Origin: Zhengitettix transpicula
Lineage: Eukaryota; Arthropoda; Insecta; Orthoptera; Tetrigidae
DNA: 64,000 nucleotides
Assembly (NCBI GenBank): GCA_037074705.1
Contig: CM073590.1
Coordinates: 218,642,746 to 218,706,745, forward strand
Direction: 5' to 3'
Part shown: in pieces, positions 35,216 through 47,048 of the stretch
How the letters are laid out: every line of letters begins with the position of its first letter
Numbering within the stretch: position 1 is the first letter of the stretch
Translations under genes and position numbers: made by a program
The notes under the pieces: model-generated
What the model was told of the DNA's origin: nothing
Database searches by the model: none
Seen by the model: the letters and a program-made list of their open reading frames with translations, nothing else

Positions 35216-35319
35216 AATAATAAAGATAGCCAATCCTGATGAAAGGGACAAGGATCCCAGAAACATTGTGTGGTATTTATATTATCACTCTTTTGTCTGA
35301 ATTGGCTATCTTTCTTATT
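35216..35319 (+). repeat. 104-bp inverted cassette enclosing a hammerhead-like core
   Basis: The left arm AATAATAAAGATAGCCAAT (35216-35234) and right arm ATTGGCTATCTTTCTTATT (35301-35319) are complementary at 18 of 19 positions. Between them lie only the motif boxes and spacer. It is the most compact of the cassettes. Confidence 0.8.
35236..35297 (+). ncRNA. Hammerhead-like motif, most complete copy
   Basis: CTGATGA (35236-35242), stem II GGGA/TCCC, GAAAC (35260-35264) and GTC (35295-35297) are all present in hammerhead order. Within the spacer GTGGTA and TATCAC can pair (6 bp, one wobble), extending a minimal helix III. The flanking arms could bring the ends together, but the bases next to the core (C on one side, TGA on the other) do not pair, so helix I is imperfect and activity is uncertain. 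Confidence 0.55.
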
Positions 35320-35784
35320 CATTATTTTAATCAGACATAAATTTTTCAATTTGAAGAAAATATGTTTAATGTAGATCAAGCAAATGAGGTTCTAAATATA
35401 AGGTAAGTTAGGTTCAAAGGTATCATCTTTCTATCATACAACATACACTCGAAAGTTGGAATACAGCATACATGCAACTTTTAGTACACCCCAGAGGCAT
35501 CCGTTGGTTTCTAAGAGAATTAATTTGTGTTGCAAATATGGACAACATTCCCTTAATGAAATGTGAATTTTTTGTAATCCGTGGATATATTAAAACATGC
35601 CTTTCTTAGCTTTCTGTGAGTCAACCCCTTGAGTCAGATTTTTCTACCCGTCGGTCAACTTCAGAATATATATTATTTTCTGTTTTTATTTTTCAAGAAA
35701 GAAAATTTAAGTGTTATTCTCAGGACTATAAATCAATAAAAGTGAAATATTGATAAATCAGACTAATTATATTCATAAATAAGA

Positions 35785-35898
35785 AAGGTAGCAAATTCAG
35801 ACAAAAAAGTGATAATATAAATACCACACAACGTTTCTGGGATCCTTTTTCCTTTCGTCAGGAGCGAAGAAGAGCCTAGAGCGACACAACTGCACTTG

Positions 35899-35899
<1 letters not shown>
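35785..35899 (-). repeat. Penelope-like terminal fragment, type B, intact core boxes
   Basis: The minus strand reads GTGCAGTTGTGTCGCTCTAG, CTGACGA (35855-35861), GAAAC (35833-35837), GTGTGGTATTTATATTATCA and GTCTGAATTTGC. It is one of the best preserved type B copies. Its upstream end stops exactly at the (TA)n tract at 35900. Confidence 0.7.

Positions 35900-35964
<65 letters not shown>
35900..35964. repeat. (TA)n microsatellite, about 32 units
   Basis: An uninterrupted TA run of 65 bases directly abuts the Penelope-like fragment. Confidence 0.95.
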
Positions 35965-35966
<2 letters not shown>

Positions 35967-36870
35967 TAACGCTTAGTAACAAGGGGTATAACGATAACAC
36001 GCTCATTGATAATAATGGTCAATTCTTAACTAACGTACTAAAAATATCATCTTACGTATTCAATGTACCTTCATTAATTATTTTCGACGCATACGTTGTA
36101 TTTTAATTATCCAGAAACATATATTCCTTAACCTTCTTTGGTTAATAACATTTTTAAATTCGTAGTAATTAATAGTCGTCGTAGAAAAATGAATGTTCAT
36201 ACAAACCTCAAATTTAGATGTAAATTCATATCATTACGGTTACTAGGCTACATTAAATAAATGTTCTGTTTGTTAATACAGTAGCATTACATTTTGTGTT
36301 CTCAGTTGGTAAAGGATCTATTGCTTCCATTGTGAACAAAGCATTTCAGGAAAAAAACATTTCGTTTTCATTAGAACAGCAAGGACTCGCTGTGTTACTC
36401 CTATATGCACATCACTAAAGCCCTTCAGACAGGAGTTAATATCAGTTCCTCAAATATTCAGGAGTGGAGTACAACCGAAATTATGTGCTTTTACCCCATC
36501 AATAGGATTTTGCAGCATCACGTAATTATTATTCCTAAAGTTAGGGAATTAGTGGACAAGTGTGTTACAGATGCTAATATTGCAATACGGGGAAACATCT
36601 AAAAGCCCTTGTAATATTTAACATTTGAGTATTTCCTCAACGTTATTATACATAATACAGCTATAAAACGTCATTGGAACTACTTTAAATACATAGGCAA
36701 GAGAGCAGAATAATTAAAACTCTTTTGTTGTTCATTTAAAGTTATTTCAAAATAATAAGGAAATATATGACTATGGCATCTTCTTAGTTATAGCCATCAA
36801 TGATTTTAAAACAGAAAATCAATTACGTTATCCAGAATTTTTTTCTGTTTCATTGAAATATATTTGATAC
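35965..36870. other. Non-coding stretch
   Basis: A 65-codon plus frame at 36405-36602 is unrecognised. Nothing else is visible. Confidence 0.4.
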
Positions 36871-36871
36871 G

Positions 36872-38172
36872 CATTAACTACGCCAGCCAAGAAATGTAGT
36901 AATCACAGATCTATCAGCTTGATCTCATACGGGAACATTTTTGGCACGTGTACTCATCAGAAGACTGGAACATAAGATAGAAGACGTAGTTGGAGATCAA
37001 CTTGGCTTCAGGAAAGGAAGAAGAACCAGTGATGTCATAGGAATGCTAAGGATTATTACCGAAAGAGTGTGTGTTTGCCTTATTGACTGGTTAGACCGAG
37101 CAAATTCGAAAAAAAGTACTGGAAAAGCTCAAGGAAAATGGACTTGATCGGAAGGATAAAGAATTTGTATCTGGAACAAATGGTGAAGGTGGGTATACCA
37201 ACAACATGGAGATAGTAAGAGAAGTGCGATGAGGTTGTTGAATGTCACCCATACTGTTCAACCTCTATGGTGAATGGGTAACCAAAGAATCCTTGGAAGG
37301 AGTTGGAGATTTCGAAATACGAGGAAGACCTATTCTTCGTCTTTAGTGTTCAACCCAGCAGTAAGCCATTCCCATCTTCTATCTGCTTTCCTCTTTGTTT
37401 CCACGTATATAGTGCATCCCACATAATTAATAATCTACTGCATGTATGACGTCATTGGTTGTCCCAATTAGCACAATAACGTATGCCGATGGACTGGTAT
37501 TGTCGGCGAAGAAGAAATAAACGCTGCAAGACTTGTTGTAAAGGATAGTGATAGGAAGAATGGATATAAATATAGAAAAGTCCAAAGTGATGAAAATATT
37601 AAAAAAAACCAGACCATTTACGAATATATGCGGGAAACGAACAATTACAATATGGCGCTCGGTTCAAGTACGTTGGAAGTCTTCCGACGAATAATGACCT
37701 ACAGTAGAATAAAAAAGATCAGGTATCGCTATGGCCAAGACAGAATTCACGAAGAAAGGAACCCAACTGAGACAAGCAAATTGAATCTAGGATTATGGAA
37801 GAACCTGGTATAGTGCTGCATCTGCAACAGGGCTTTGTTTGGATGAGAACGATTAAGAAACAAAAAGAAAGTTTTAAAATGTGGTGTTGGACAAGAATTG
37901 AAAAAATAATGTGGGCAGAAATTGTAAAAAATTAAGAGGTTCTTGACCACAGTTTTTAAGAGAAAGGCAAACTAGACACAACCTAAGGATAAAATTCTTC
38001 ACTGCTCGACATTATATGAAAGAACTTTCAGGTCGTGGAAGAAGAGTACAGCTACTGGACGACTTGAAGGAAGAAATAAATGATATTGGACAATGAAGGA
38101 AGAAGTTCAAGCCAGGGAAACGTGGGAAAGAAAATGTACAGATCTAAGGAATTTGAAGTAGGCAGAAAACTT
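36872..38172 (+). pseudogene. Non-LTR retrotransposon RT remnant with inactive YADG motif
   Basis: Successive plus-strand segments give NHRSISLISYG, RRLEHKIEDVVGDQLGFRKG, RRTSDVIGMLRIITER, VCLIDW, MSPILFNLYGEWVTKESLEG, GDFEIRGRP, then TITYADGLVL (the catalytic YADD changed to YADG), DINIEKSKVMKI, and the C-terminal ELSGRGRRVQLLDDLKEE and ETWERKCTDLRNLK-like peptides. This is the linear order of a LINE ORF2 from RT to C-terminus. Stops and shifts are frequent, and an unrelated insert of about 135 bp separates GRP from TITYADG. Confidence 0.85.
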
Positions 38173-40765
38173 AATTGTTGTTATTAACTACGCACTACGC
38201 AGTTCGATCTCTCGAATTCTTACAAAACTGTATGTTATTTTAGGCTACATGTGTTCAACTAAAAAACGGTTTATTTCCTCCTCAGACTCATAGGAAATGC
38301 AACACATACTTATTGTACGCATTTGTTACAAAAATACTATTAAAAGAATTATTTATGAAAACTGTTTAATAATCAGGATTAATCAGAAGAACAATTGTTT
38401 ATTTACAGTTTATTCTGCCTCTTTTTTTTAAAATATGTTTTCGAAAAATTGCACGGAGTTATTACTGAATAAATGTACAGTTATGAAAACATCAGATTTC
38501 TTTGGATTCCATTTCATAGCAATATTTAGGACTTTATCCAACAATGAAGGCAAATATTTTAATGATAAATCTGAACTGAAACAGAATACAGTAGACGTAT
38601 GTTGAAATTGCACCAATTGTAATTGTTTTGGTTGTTTTTAGTTCCACTACGTTTGTAATGCAAAACGGATTTAGCAGTATTTACAGTTTCACGTAGTGTG
38701 AAATGATTAAATTGTTTTATTGACTAACTCGAACGAAGATAAATAATTTATAATAGTTCAAATACTTTGGTATTGATTTTGGATTTGTCTGCTTAAAATT
38801 GTTATACGTAAGTGAAATGTATGTCAATATTGACACTTCGTATTAAGTCAGGGATTTGTTTCAATATCTGTTAAATTCAAAATTTTGAATATTTAATTCC
38901 CATACTTTTATCAATTTTAATAGAAAATTTTCGGCCGTGATTGTGAATACGGAAAGCGAAAATGTTTCGTTATGCTTTCTACGTGTTCGTCAATGATTTA
39001 CTATCTTAAGTTTGGCTCGTTCGTTGTCCATAGGGAAAGATTCAGAAAGAGGCTTTTTTAAAGGAGTTAGAGCACTAAATTTTCTTCAGATATGACAGCT
39101 GAATCCAGGGATAGGGAAGAAGAGATACGGAGGGATTTAACCCAGATCCCGAGGGGCGAGACCTGAGCTTGTAAAGTGAGCAACAGGTACTCTTCTTTAG
39201 CTTGTACAAGACTATTATTTCTATGCTCTCACAGCACAGTATATTCGAAACTTAACGAAAGGAAACTGAATCGAGAAGAAAACTAAATTGTTTTCCTCAA
39301 GATCTCGCAATTATTATTATAGCAGATAAGATACTATTTCAAAATACTTTGATGTAACATGGAACCACTGTCGTCTTAAATTCAGATTTTCTGGATCATT
39401 TATCTCATCAATTTTTTTCTCTGTGAAATTCTGTTACCATTTATGTAATTAACTGATTTGTACATATATTCAGATTAATTTGGAAAATTGTTTAAAACTA
39501 GAGTAAAATATTGCGACGCGCTAATATTTTTGGATGTAATTAAAATAATTTTAGAATCTATTTACAGAGAAAATCGTTTTCTAAAATTTAAAGGCGAGAA
39601 GTTAATAAGTTTCTTATAATTACTGTGAAATTAATTTTTATATGTGGAAATCATTAAGTTTAACATAAAATAAATATTCTAGGTATTACAATCGGGTTAA
39701 ATATTTATTAATCTTGTAAACATGTAATGGGAAATTGTTTGGAAACTTTATAATTTTTCCTCAGAAAGTCCTCGGCTTTATGTAGCTTTAATAATATTTT
39801 AAATTTAATATTAAAATGGTATTTAGTAAGCCCGTCTATAATTAACGTTACAATTCGTTTAAGGTAAGTATAATTAAATTTCTAAATAAACTTGCATTTA
39901 GAGGTGAAAGTCAACTTGGTACTCGTACGCCACAAGACACCGATTCCCTAATAAATACTAGTACATATATGATTTATTCCTCCAAATTAGTCGTAATATA
40001 AAGTCTTTGCTAACACCCAGTGTCCCTCGTTAATAAGTGGTCTGAGCTTGAGAGAAGGCATTTCGGTTTATATTTGATTGTTAATCCGATTATAATTGGC
40101 ATTGAAGGCGGAAAGTGAATTACACAGTAGAAGGATTGACGAAAGCTGATATCACCAAAAGAGCGTCTTCTTTATATCTAAATGGTGGAAGAACAGCAAT
40201 AAGGATATAGAATAATACCCTGCTATAATGTGTTTTCTGGACTCGTTTGTTGACCTCAGCATATTGTAAGCGGAAAATTAGACACAAAAATGCAGAAGTT
40301 GAGAGTCCGAGTGTTAGTTCTCCAGAAATACAGTGTTGAGAAAAGTTATCGTTATGGAGTCTGAAAGGAATGACTCACTTTTAGAGAGTAAAGCTGAATA
40401 TTTTGACCTCACCATTGCGAACCAACGCCGACGACCGCAGCAAGAGGGACTCTTTAGCCTTGTTTTTGAATAGAAATTAAGCTCCAATTGACTTGGGGTA
40501 AATAAAACCATTGATGTTTTCTTGAGAAGATGATATAAAAATATACCGTCAGTGTTTATAGTTGAGCAGCTCTTCGTAGAATATGTTTGACATATCCAAT
40601 ACTTAGTTAGCGCTGGAACCTAAACCCAGAAATTATTCTGTGGAGATTGGTTTCTTTACGTAAACTTATAATAATCCTTTACTGAAAACTGTTCTTTTGT
40701 TTCACGAGTTAAAACATAATGTGTCCAGAACGTCTGTTTCAGTATGACTGAGAGAGCGTGTACTA
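38173..40765. other. Non-coding stretch
   Basis: AT-rich with only chance-like frames. Confidence 0.45.
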
Positions 40766-40769
40766 CTAT

Positions 40770-41128
40770 ATCCGTTTTTTTTTAGTAACGGGCTACATGA
40801 GGGTAATCCACATGGTGGCAATTCCCTTTTAATAACATAGGAATAGATTGGAAACAGGGGATGCGGAAGGGTAGAGCAAGGTAGCCAAGGATTATCTAGG
40901 GCCGAGGGCTGTGGTTTAAGGATCCTACCCGGAATTCTGAAAAGTGATGCAGGACAAACCCTAGAAACCTGCATCAGGTGTGTCGGGCATTGGTTTCTTG
41001 TCTCACGCCCTTCCGATGGCGGGAGAGGGGTTGCTGTGGGGATGCAGCATTCCCTTCTCCGTGCCTCGACCAGTTTAGGAGGCAGCTGGCCGACTATTCC
41101 AATAGGAATAGCCGTATGCCAAAGGCCT
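40770..41128 (-). mobile_element. Retroposon family copy S4, 5'-truncated
   Basis: A minus-sense copy starting on the plus strand with a T-run and AGTAACGGGCTACATGAGGG, and stopping at GGAATAGCCGTATGCC. The 5' third of the family sequence is missing, the truncation pattern expected from target-primed reverse transcription. Confidence 0.8.
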
Positions 41129-41340
41129 GAAGTTGGAAAAGCAAACTAATAAATCTATTAGGAAAATTAAAGGACAATCTTCGTCTTTTTTTTGTGTTCA
41201 GCGAATCAGGAGGTCTTTGAACGCACATAGTAAAAACATTCTAGCACTGTTAAGGATCTGGGATGTATTGTAAACGAAAGCTTGTTTGTTCTAAAATACT
41301 ATGATATTCAAATCCTCGGGTTATATACAGGTGCTCTGCT

Positions 41341-42530
41341 CGAATGTCCCTAATTTCAATTGTGCGTGACGGGTAAATGGTTAAAGATAGAAACTTACAT
41401 CAAAGTTTATATGAAAGGAAAACTCCCCAAGTTTTTTTGATATGCTCATCACCTATGTGATGTGAGATCCAGCAGGCGATGAACCATTTTTTGACAAGTA
41501 CTTTGAAGCGATAGTTTCTGAATCGCTCTCAATAGCCTCTTTGATGCGCTCACGAAGATCTCCGACTGGGGTGGCGAAATCTTTACCTTTGACGTTGCCT
41601 CACAGAAAGAAATCGAGTGGTGTTAAATCTGGAGATCTCAAGGACCACGCCATCGGTCCTTCCCTACCAATCAACCGGCGAGGGAAAATGTTGTCAAAAG
41701 TACGGACTTCATTGATCCAACGTGAAGGAGTGCCAACTTGTTGGGAAAGGATGTTAGCCTTCAGTTTTTCAATTTGTGGAAAAAAGAACTTGAAAGCATG
41801 TCAAGATATATAGTACCGCAAACCGTTTTCTCGGCGGAAAAAACGGGCCAGTGACTTTCTTCTGTGTCAAACTGCACCAAACATTCAACTTGGGACTATC
41901 ACGAGCGTGTCATTGTGTAGTTTGAGGATTCTTAGATTGCCAGATTTGCATTTCCCTTCCCTGGTAAGTGACTTCGTCCTCGAAGAAAATCCTGGACATC
42001 CGAGACGGTCTAGCATTATATCCACTGGTTTGGGCCTGTCATTCGGCTGAAGATGTTACAGTATTTGCACTTTGTATCCGTACAGTTTGAGACGTTTGTG
42101 GACCATTCGATGCAATGTTGATTTCTGTATTTGAAGCTCTTCTTAATGACTTCAAGGGGCTTCGCTCATAAGGTTCGAACATTTTCAACCATTTAGTCGG
42201 ACCTTTTGCGACCACCACCATGCTTCTTTAACAAAGTTACAGTTGTTAAAAGTGCACTTCTTTATGCTTTTAGCAATTGGAGCACGGTTAAAGACTCGCC
42301 GAAACTCTCTTTGAACTCTAATAATTGATTTAAACTCCGCACACCACAAAACAGTTTGCGTTTTCATATGCGATGTCACCATTTTCATAAATGAACGACA
42401 AAATCGTGTCTTTGCACCATCTACCAACAGGATTTTAAACATGTTGAGTTTTCCTTTCATATAAACGCTGTTGTAAGTTTCTATCCTCAATCGTTTACCA
42501 GTCAAATACAATTGTAGCTAGGGACATTCG
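41341..42530 (-). pseudogene. Mariner/Tc1-like transposon with decayed transposase
   Basis: Inverted ends CGAATGTCCCTA (41341-41352) and TAGGGACATTCG (42519-42530) continue into a similar CAATTGT block, giving about 23-bp TIRs with a few mismatches. The minus-strand transposase runs from 42511: an HTH region AEFKSIIRVQREFRRVFNRA, a linker SPLKSLRRAS, first catalytic D in FFEDEVTYQG, PKLNVWCSLTQKKV and SPDLTPLDFFL with the third acidic residue. The second catalytic position reads QQVGTPSR where the family has QQDGAPP(H), so the Asp is lost. Stops (for example after LDFFL) and shifts add to this. There is no TA at the tip of either end, so the boundary may be slightly off. Confidence 0.85.
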
Positions 42531-42567
42531 ATGGGATCATCCTGTGTAGTGTGATCATGAACATTAT

Positions 42568-42972
42568 TTATCCAAGTTTTAGCTTGGTTCCCTGCAGACT
42601 ATGAACGATTGTCCAAAGGAAAGAAATAATTATCTCAAGAATGCTGTTTTCTAAGTTATTCCTGCTTATTTTTACATTTAGTTGGTACTGATACTTGTCA
42701 TGCTGCTCGGTCCCAGAGAATTTACCGGTAAAATAGTCGCCTTTAAAAGGGCTACCACGTTTCTGAAGACCTGGGCAGAATATAGTCTTCAAAAGCACCG
42801 AATATATATGTCTTAACAGATTGAAGACTCTAGATTTTAAATACGTTCTTATTATCTCAAACATTGATAAAATTTTCTTTATTATTTCTATTACTTCGAT
42901 TGTTACCCATAACTCGACTGATTCCATCCCCTCTTTCATTTTCGAAAAGTTCTCACCCTTGGGTTCTTGCAT
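42568..42972 (-). CDS. Unidentified 134-codon open frame
   Basis: An ATG-initiated minus-strand frame beside the mariner relic, with a Lys/Glu-rich start (MQEPKGENFSKMKEGMESVE), an Ile/Leu-rich middle and GDYFTGKFSGTEQHDKYQYQ. No family is recognised. It may be chance, since the plus strand is also partly open. Confidence 0.2.
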   Translation of the reverse strand: MQEPKGENFSKMKEGMESVELWVTIEVIEIIKKILSMFEIIRTYLKSRVFNLLRHIYSVLLKTIFCPGLQKRGSPFKGDYFTGKFSGTEQHDKYQYQLNVKISRNNLENSILEIIISFLWTIVHSLQGTKLKLG

Positions 42973-43059
42973 AAAATTTCAGCTCACCGTGGCAAAATTA
43001 CATTGATAAGTAGTTGTAGAACATTCCTTTAGAATGAGGTGAATTGAATACTGTGAATT

Positions 43060-43265
43060 TAATTTGACTGAATTTAGGCGTGATGCGAGCGAGCTTGGTT
43101 CTGACAAAGACTGCGCGGCGGCGAGGCCAGCGGCGGCCAAACCACAGCCCGGGCGCAACAAACTAATTACGCGTTACACGTTCAATGCGCCACGTTTTTT
43201 TTGTGTGTTTTGTTTCGCTAATCCTCTGGATATTGCAGCAGTCACCGCAGCACCCAAGTCAGAGA
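43060..43265. other. GC-rich CpG patch
   Basis: The segment around GCGCGGCGGCGAGGCCAGCG is far GC-richer than its surroundings and could be a promoter or an imported repeat. A 68-codon plus frame spans it but looks composition-driven. Confidence 0.3.
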
Positions 43266-43270
43266 TTTAA

Positions 43271-43865
43271 ATACAAAACACAACGAGTTATATATTCACA
43301 CTCCTGATAAAACTATTAATAATATATATTTTAAATCCCGAAATATATATATATATAATATTATATTTAATTAAAAAACGATATTTGAATTTGAAATTCT
43401 TTCTTGAAGAATGAAGACATCAGCAGTTATTGAAGCAGTCAGATCGAAAGGTGTTAAAAGTCTCATGTAAAACTTATATACGGAATATAATTATAATAAT
43501 TTTAACCAGTACACACCCACTTAAAAAAGTATTGATTTCTGTGAGAATCTCAGAACATCAGAAAGCGGAAAACTTGAAAATCGAGTACTTTTTGAAGAAA
43601 AGGGAAGCTTAAAAATATGGGAATGAAATAAGATGTGCCGATTAGTTCCGAAGTGTAATACATAGCCTTATGTGAGACATTTAATACATATAATTTGATA
43701 GTAAGACGTTAATAAATTAATATGCCAGCCGACTTAATTCTAAGTTGAAGTTCCAGATTGATGGGTAACAACGAAGAGGGCACATCCTTGACCTTCATCT
43801 GTGAGTATAGGCCTACAGTTGCTTCAGAAGAAGCCAGCCTAACGATCGTCATTGTTCGAGTGTTC
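43271..43865. other. AT-rich non-coding
   Basis: No supportable feature. Confidence 0.4.
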
Positions 43866-43867
43866 TT

Positions 43868-44145
43868 GAGTCCACAGAAAACTCCTCTCCCGATATCGGA
43901 AGGGCGTGGGACAAGTACCCAATGCCCGACCTACCTGATGCAGGTTTTTCTAGGGTTTGTCCTGCATTTCTTTTAGGCGAATGCCGGATAGGTTCCTCAA
44001 ACCATAGCCCGGGGGCTCTAGTTACCCTTGGCTACCATCCTCCACCCTTCCACATCCCCCCTTTCAAATCCCTTTCCTATGATATAAGAGGGGAGTTGCC
44101 ACTATGTGGATAACCCTATACATAGTCTATCTACACCCAAAAAAA
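43868..44145 (+). mobile_element. Retroposon family copy S5, 5'-truncated
   Basis: Plus-sense copy starting at CCACAGAAAACTCCTCTCCC and running through TACCTGATGCAGGTTTTTCT and CCCCTTTCAAATCCCTTTCC to GTGGATAACCC and an A-run (44140-44148). The 5' half is missing. Confidence 0.8.
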
Positions 44146-44148
44146 AAT

Positions 44149-46985
44149 CATATTATTAATAGAAATTATAGAGAATCAAACCCGCTATGAACTCTCAGAA
44201 TTTTAAGTTAATTTTATTTTTACTTTTAAAAGACTAAATAATCTTAGTTTAATTAAATATTTTAAAATTCTTTAATTCAGTAAATAATTCTCAAATCAAC
44301 TCCAAAATTGATTATAAATACACATAAGGAAGCAACTGGTCCCCCCCTTCCCCCAGTTGAATAAATACATACCACAGGACTAGCCTGGGTACGGATTATT
44401 CCACACATTTCATACGCGATGCGTCGATATCATTTGGGTTTCCCTCAGAAATATTCTTGAAGTCTTTCTGAAACTAAAGTAGAGATGACAATTTCTTATT
44501 CCCTTTTAGTAGCAAAAAAAATAGAAAATTTATTTGAAAAATGAATAATACAAGTCGATAGGACTAAAATATTATCTGAATAAAACAAAGATAAAACTCA
44601 ACAATTATTGACACGATCTGATGTCTCTGTAAATGGCTTAATATTAGACAAATTTGGATAATTCTTAGGCAGTACAAGATCCTTTATGCCTTTAAATTAT
44701 ATTATATATAAACGAATCTAATCAGAATGTAGCGCATTTTCACTAAAATCTGGCCAAATTGATTATAACAAAAAAAATTGGACAACAGGAAGTTTCTTTA
44801 ATTTGTAATTTGTAATTTGTAATTTGAACTTTTGTATTGCGCAATTCTGATAAACTATTTTATTTCGGAAAATAATATTTCAGGGGCAGTGTATCCCAAC
44901 GACAATTTCCCCATATTAGTTTTAAATTTTCTGTGTCGTAGTTTTGTAAGCTTTGCCAAGTAAAGATAGGCCGCACACTTTACTTAAATGTAATGCGGGA
45001 AAGATTTGTTTTCTCTTGGGAACTTAGAGTTTAGTAAATGATTGGAATTTGACAGTGGCAATAAGGTTTGGGGGAATCGTACGTAGATTGCGAAATAGAA
45101 AGGATTTTGTATGAATTTAGTACTTTTTTCAATTATAAATATTATCAAATATATGGATTAGAGTTGTTTAATTTAAGGATGGAATATAATTTTTCAAATA
45201 TAAATCATTATTACTACTGTATTTTACCGTTATAACTACCGCACGGACAAAGTGTTCGACGAATTAACATCGATTAATCACAGAAACTAGTTTGAAAAGT
45301 TCTTCATAACGAACGAAGGAATAGTATAAGCTTATTTTAACGCAATAAAGAATTATAATGCAAAAGCGGACGATAATTTGTCACCCAGATATTATAACAT
45401 GTTTCAAAATTTACTAAATTTTTAATATCGTTAAGTAAAAATAAAATTATGTCATTCACGGCAATAAATAGTAATACTAAAATATCAATGATTAATTGTG
45501 ATCAAAATTATTTGCTATAATCGTTTACCTATATCGAAGGAACGTAGAGGATGAACGATTCAAGAAATATATTATTATTGATTTTTGGACTACCAGACAT
45601 AGTTTATTAGCGAAGATAGCCATAAAAAAATATACATATGTGAATAATCTGCTCTATAAGTTAAAGGTTTTAATTTATTAACAGGTATTCCTTTCAAAAA
45701 GTCGAAAACCAAAACTAACATCATTTTATTGTTCGTTGTGGGCAAGATATTTACTACCGTTTTTCTAAACATGTATAAATATGTAATAAATAATGGATTT
45801 AACTGTTTGAACGAGTGTCCAGTATGATTACTTAAACTTTATTCTGCTATGATGCGGAAAAATAATACTGACGCTACGCAGCCTTTTCAGGTTGTTAACT
45901 GTTTGTAACTTCTTTACATTTAAATGGAAACGTTAAATCCTTGTTTCTACTTTGTCTCAAGTGCGGACTATGTGTAATCCTCGCCTACTGGAACATAAAA
46001 CAGGAGGTTCCAGTTTATTCTGATGGAAAATTCCTTTATAGTCTCACATATTTGTCTGTTATATTTTAATATTTTTCATGAGAGCAGTAATATTCTTAGA
46101 ACTGGTACTTGAAAAGAATAGCGCGAATAAATTCAGCTCCTCTTATTGAAATCGTTTTACTTGCACGTGTACACACAAGTGCACACCCACGCTCGACCTC
46201 CCCCGCACATACACAGTGAAAAATAAGTTGTTATATGTACGTTAAAGTCAGATTGTACGACAAATATATTGAATATTTTTTCTGATTATCGAACTAGTAA
46301 ACTGTGAATAATGTTTGGCGGCTGTTCCCGACTTTTAGTTGTGTTCATGTTAACTTCTAAGTGTTATTAATTGTACCATCCAATTGTGATTTTACGTAAT
46401 GATGTATCCTATTTCATCTTATGAGGACCAATAGAATAAATAAATAAAATAAAATAAAATAGACAAATTTAGAGTCATAAAGTAATAAATAGGAAATCTT
46501 GAATCTTGCAAGATAAATCGTATTGCCCCCCCCCCCCCCAAAAAAAATCCAACAATAATCTCAAGATCGTTTCGAATATACAGCACGAATAGATGTTATC
46601 AGTTTATAAAATGACAACTTAAGTTGGTATATATTTATTCATGACATTTTTATTTCTCCATTTTTGAACCGCTTAATTCCTGTTGCTTGAAATTTCATTT
46701 TAGAGAACAGTATTAGTATTTCATTTCTTTGGCTTTACGAAACGGTAACACCACGCACATATTTTGATTCATATATAAACGTTTCCTTCATCCTTTCCTC
46801 TCAGAAAATTAAATAAAATATCGGCGCCATTATGAGTAGCGTTTTGAATTTACCTCAATATTTTTAAGAGATCTGTCTATGATTTAAAAATATTCTATTT
46901 TTACTGCACTAACATAATATTTTAAAACATGTCTGAATCTGTTACATCAGTAAATGGAAACTCTGCTGGAACATTTTGATACTTA
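44149..46985. other. Non-coding stretch with simple repeats
   Basis: No gene seen. It contains AATTTGT repeated about four times (44810-44837), a retroposon-tail-like AAATA/AAAATA run (46431-46459) and a C14A8 tract (46526-46547). Confidence 0.5.
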
Positions 46986-46988
46986 TGT

Positions 46989-47048
46989 TATTAAAGGGGA
47001 GTTGCCACCACGTGGATTACCCTCATGTAGCCCGTTACTCTAAAAAAA
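46989..47048 (+). mobile_element. Retroposon family copy S6, 3' end only
   Basis: About 60 bp, from TTATTAAAGGGGAGTTGCCA to CCCGTTACTCT and an A8 tail. This is the extreme 3' end of the family and shows how short the truncated copies can be. It lies immediately beside the 3' end of the minus-strand LINE remnant. Confidence 0.75.

Noticed and set aside
35236..35297. Claim of a proven active hammerhead ribozyme
   Set aside because: The boxes, stem II and GUC are present, but the bases beside the core do not form a clean helix I and helix III is minimal, so it is reported only as hammerhead-like.
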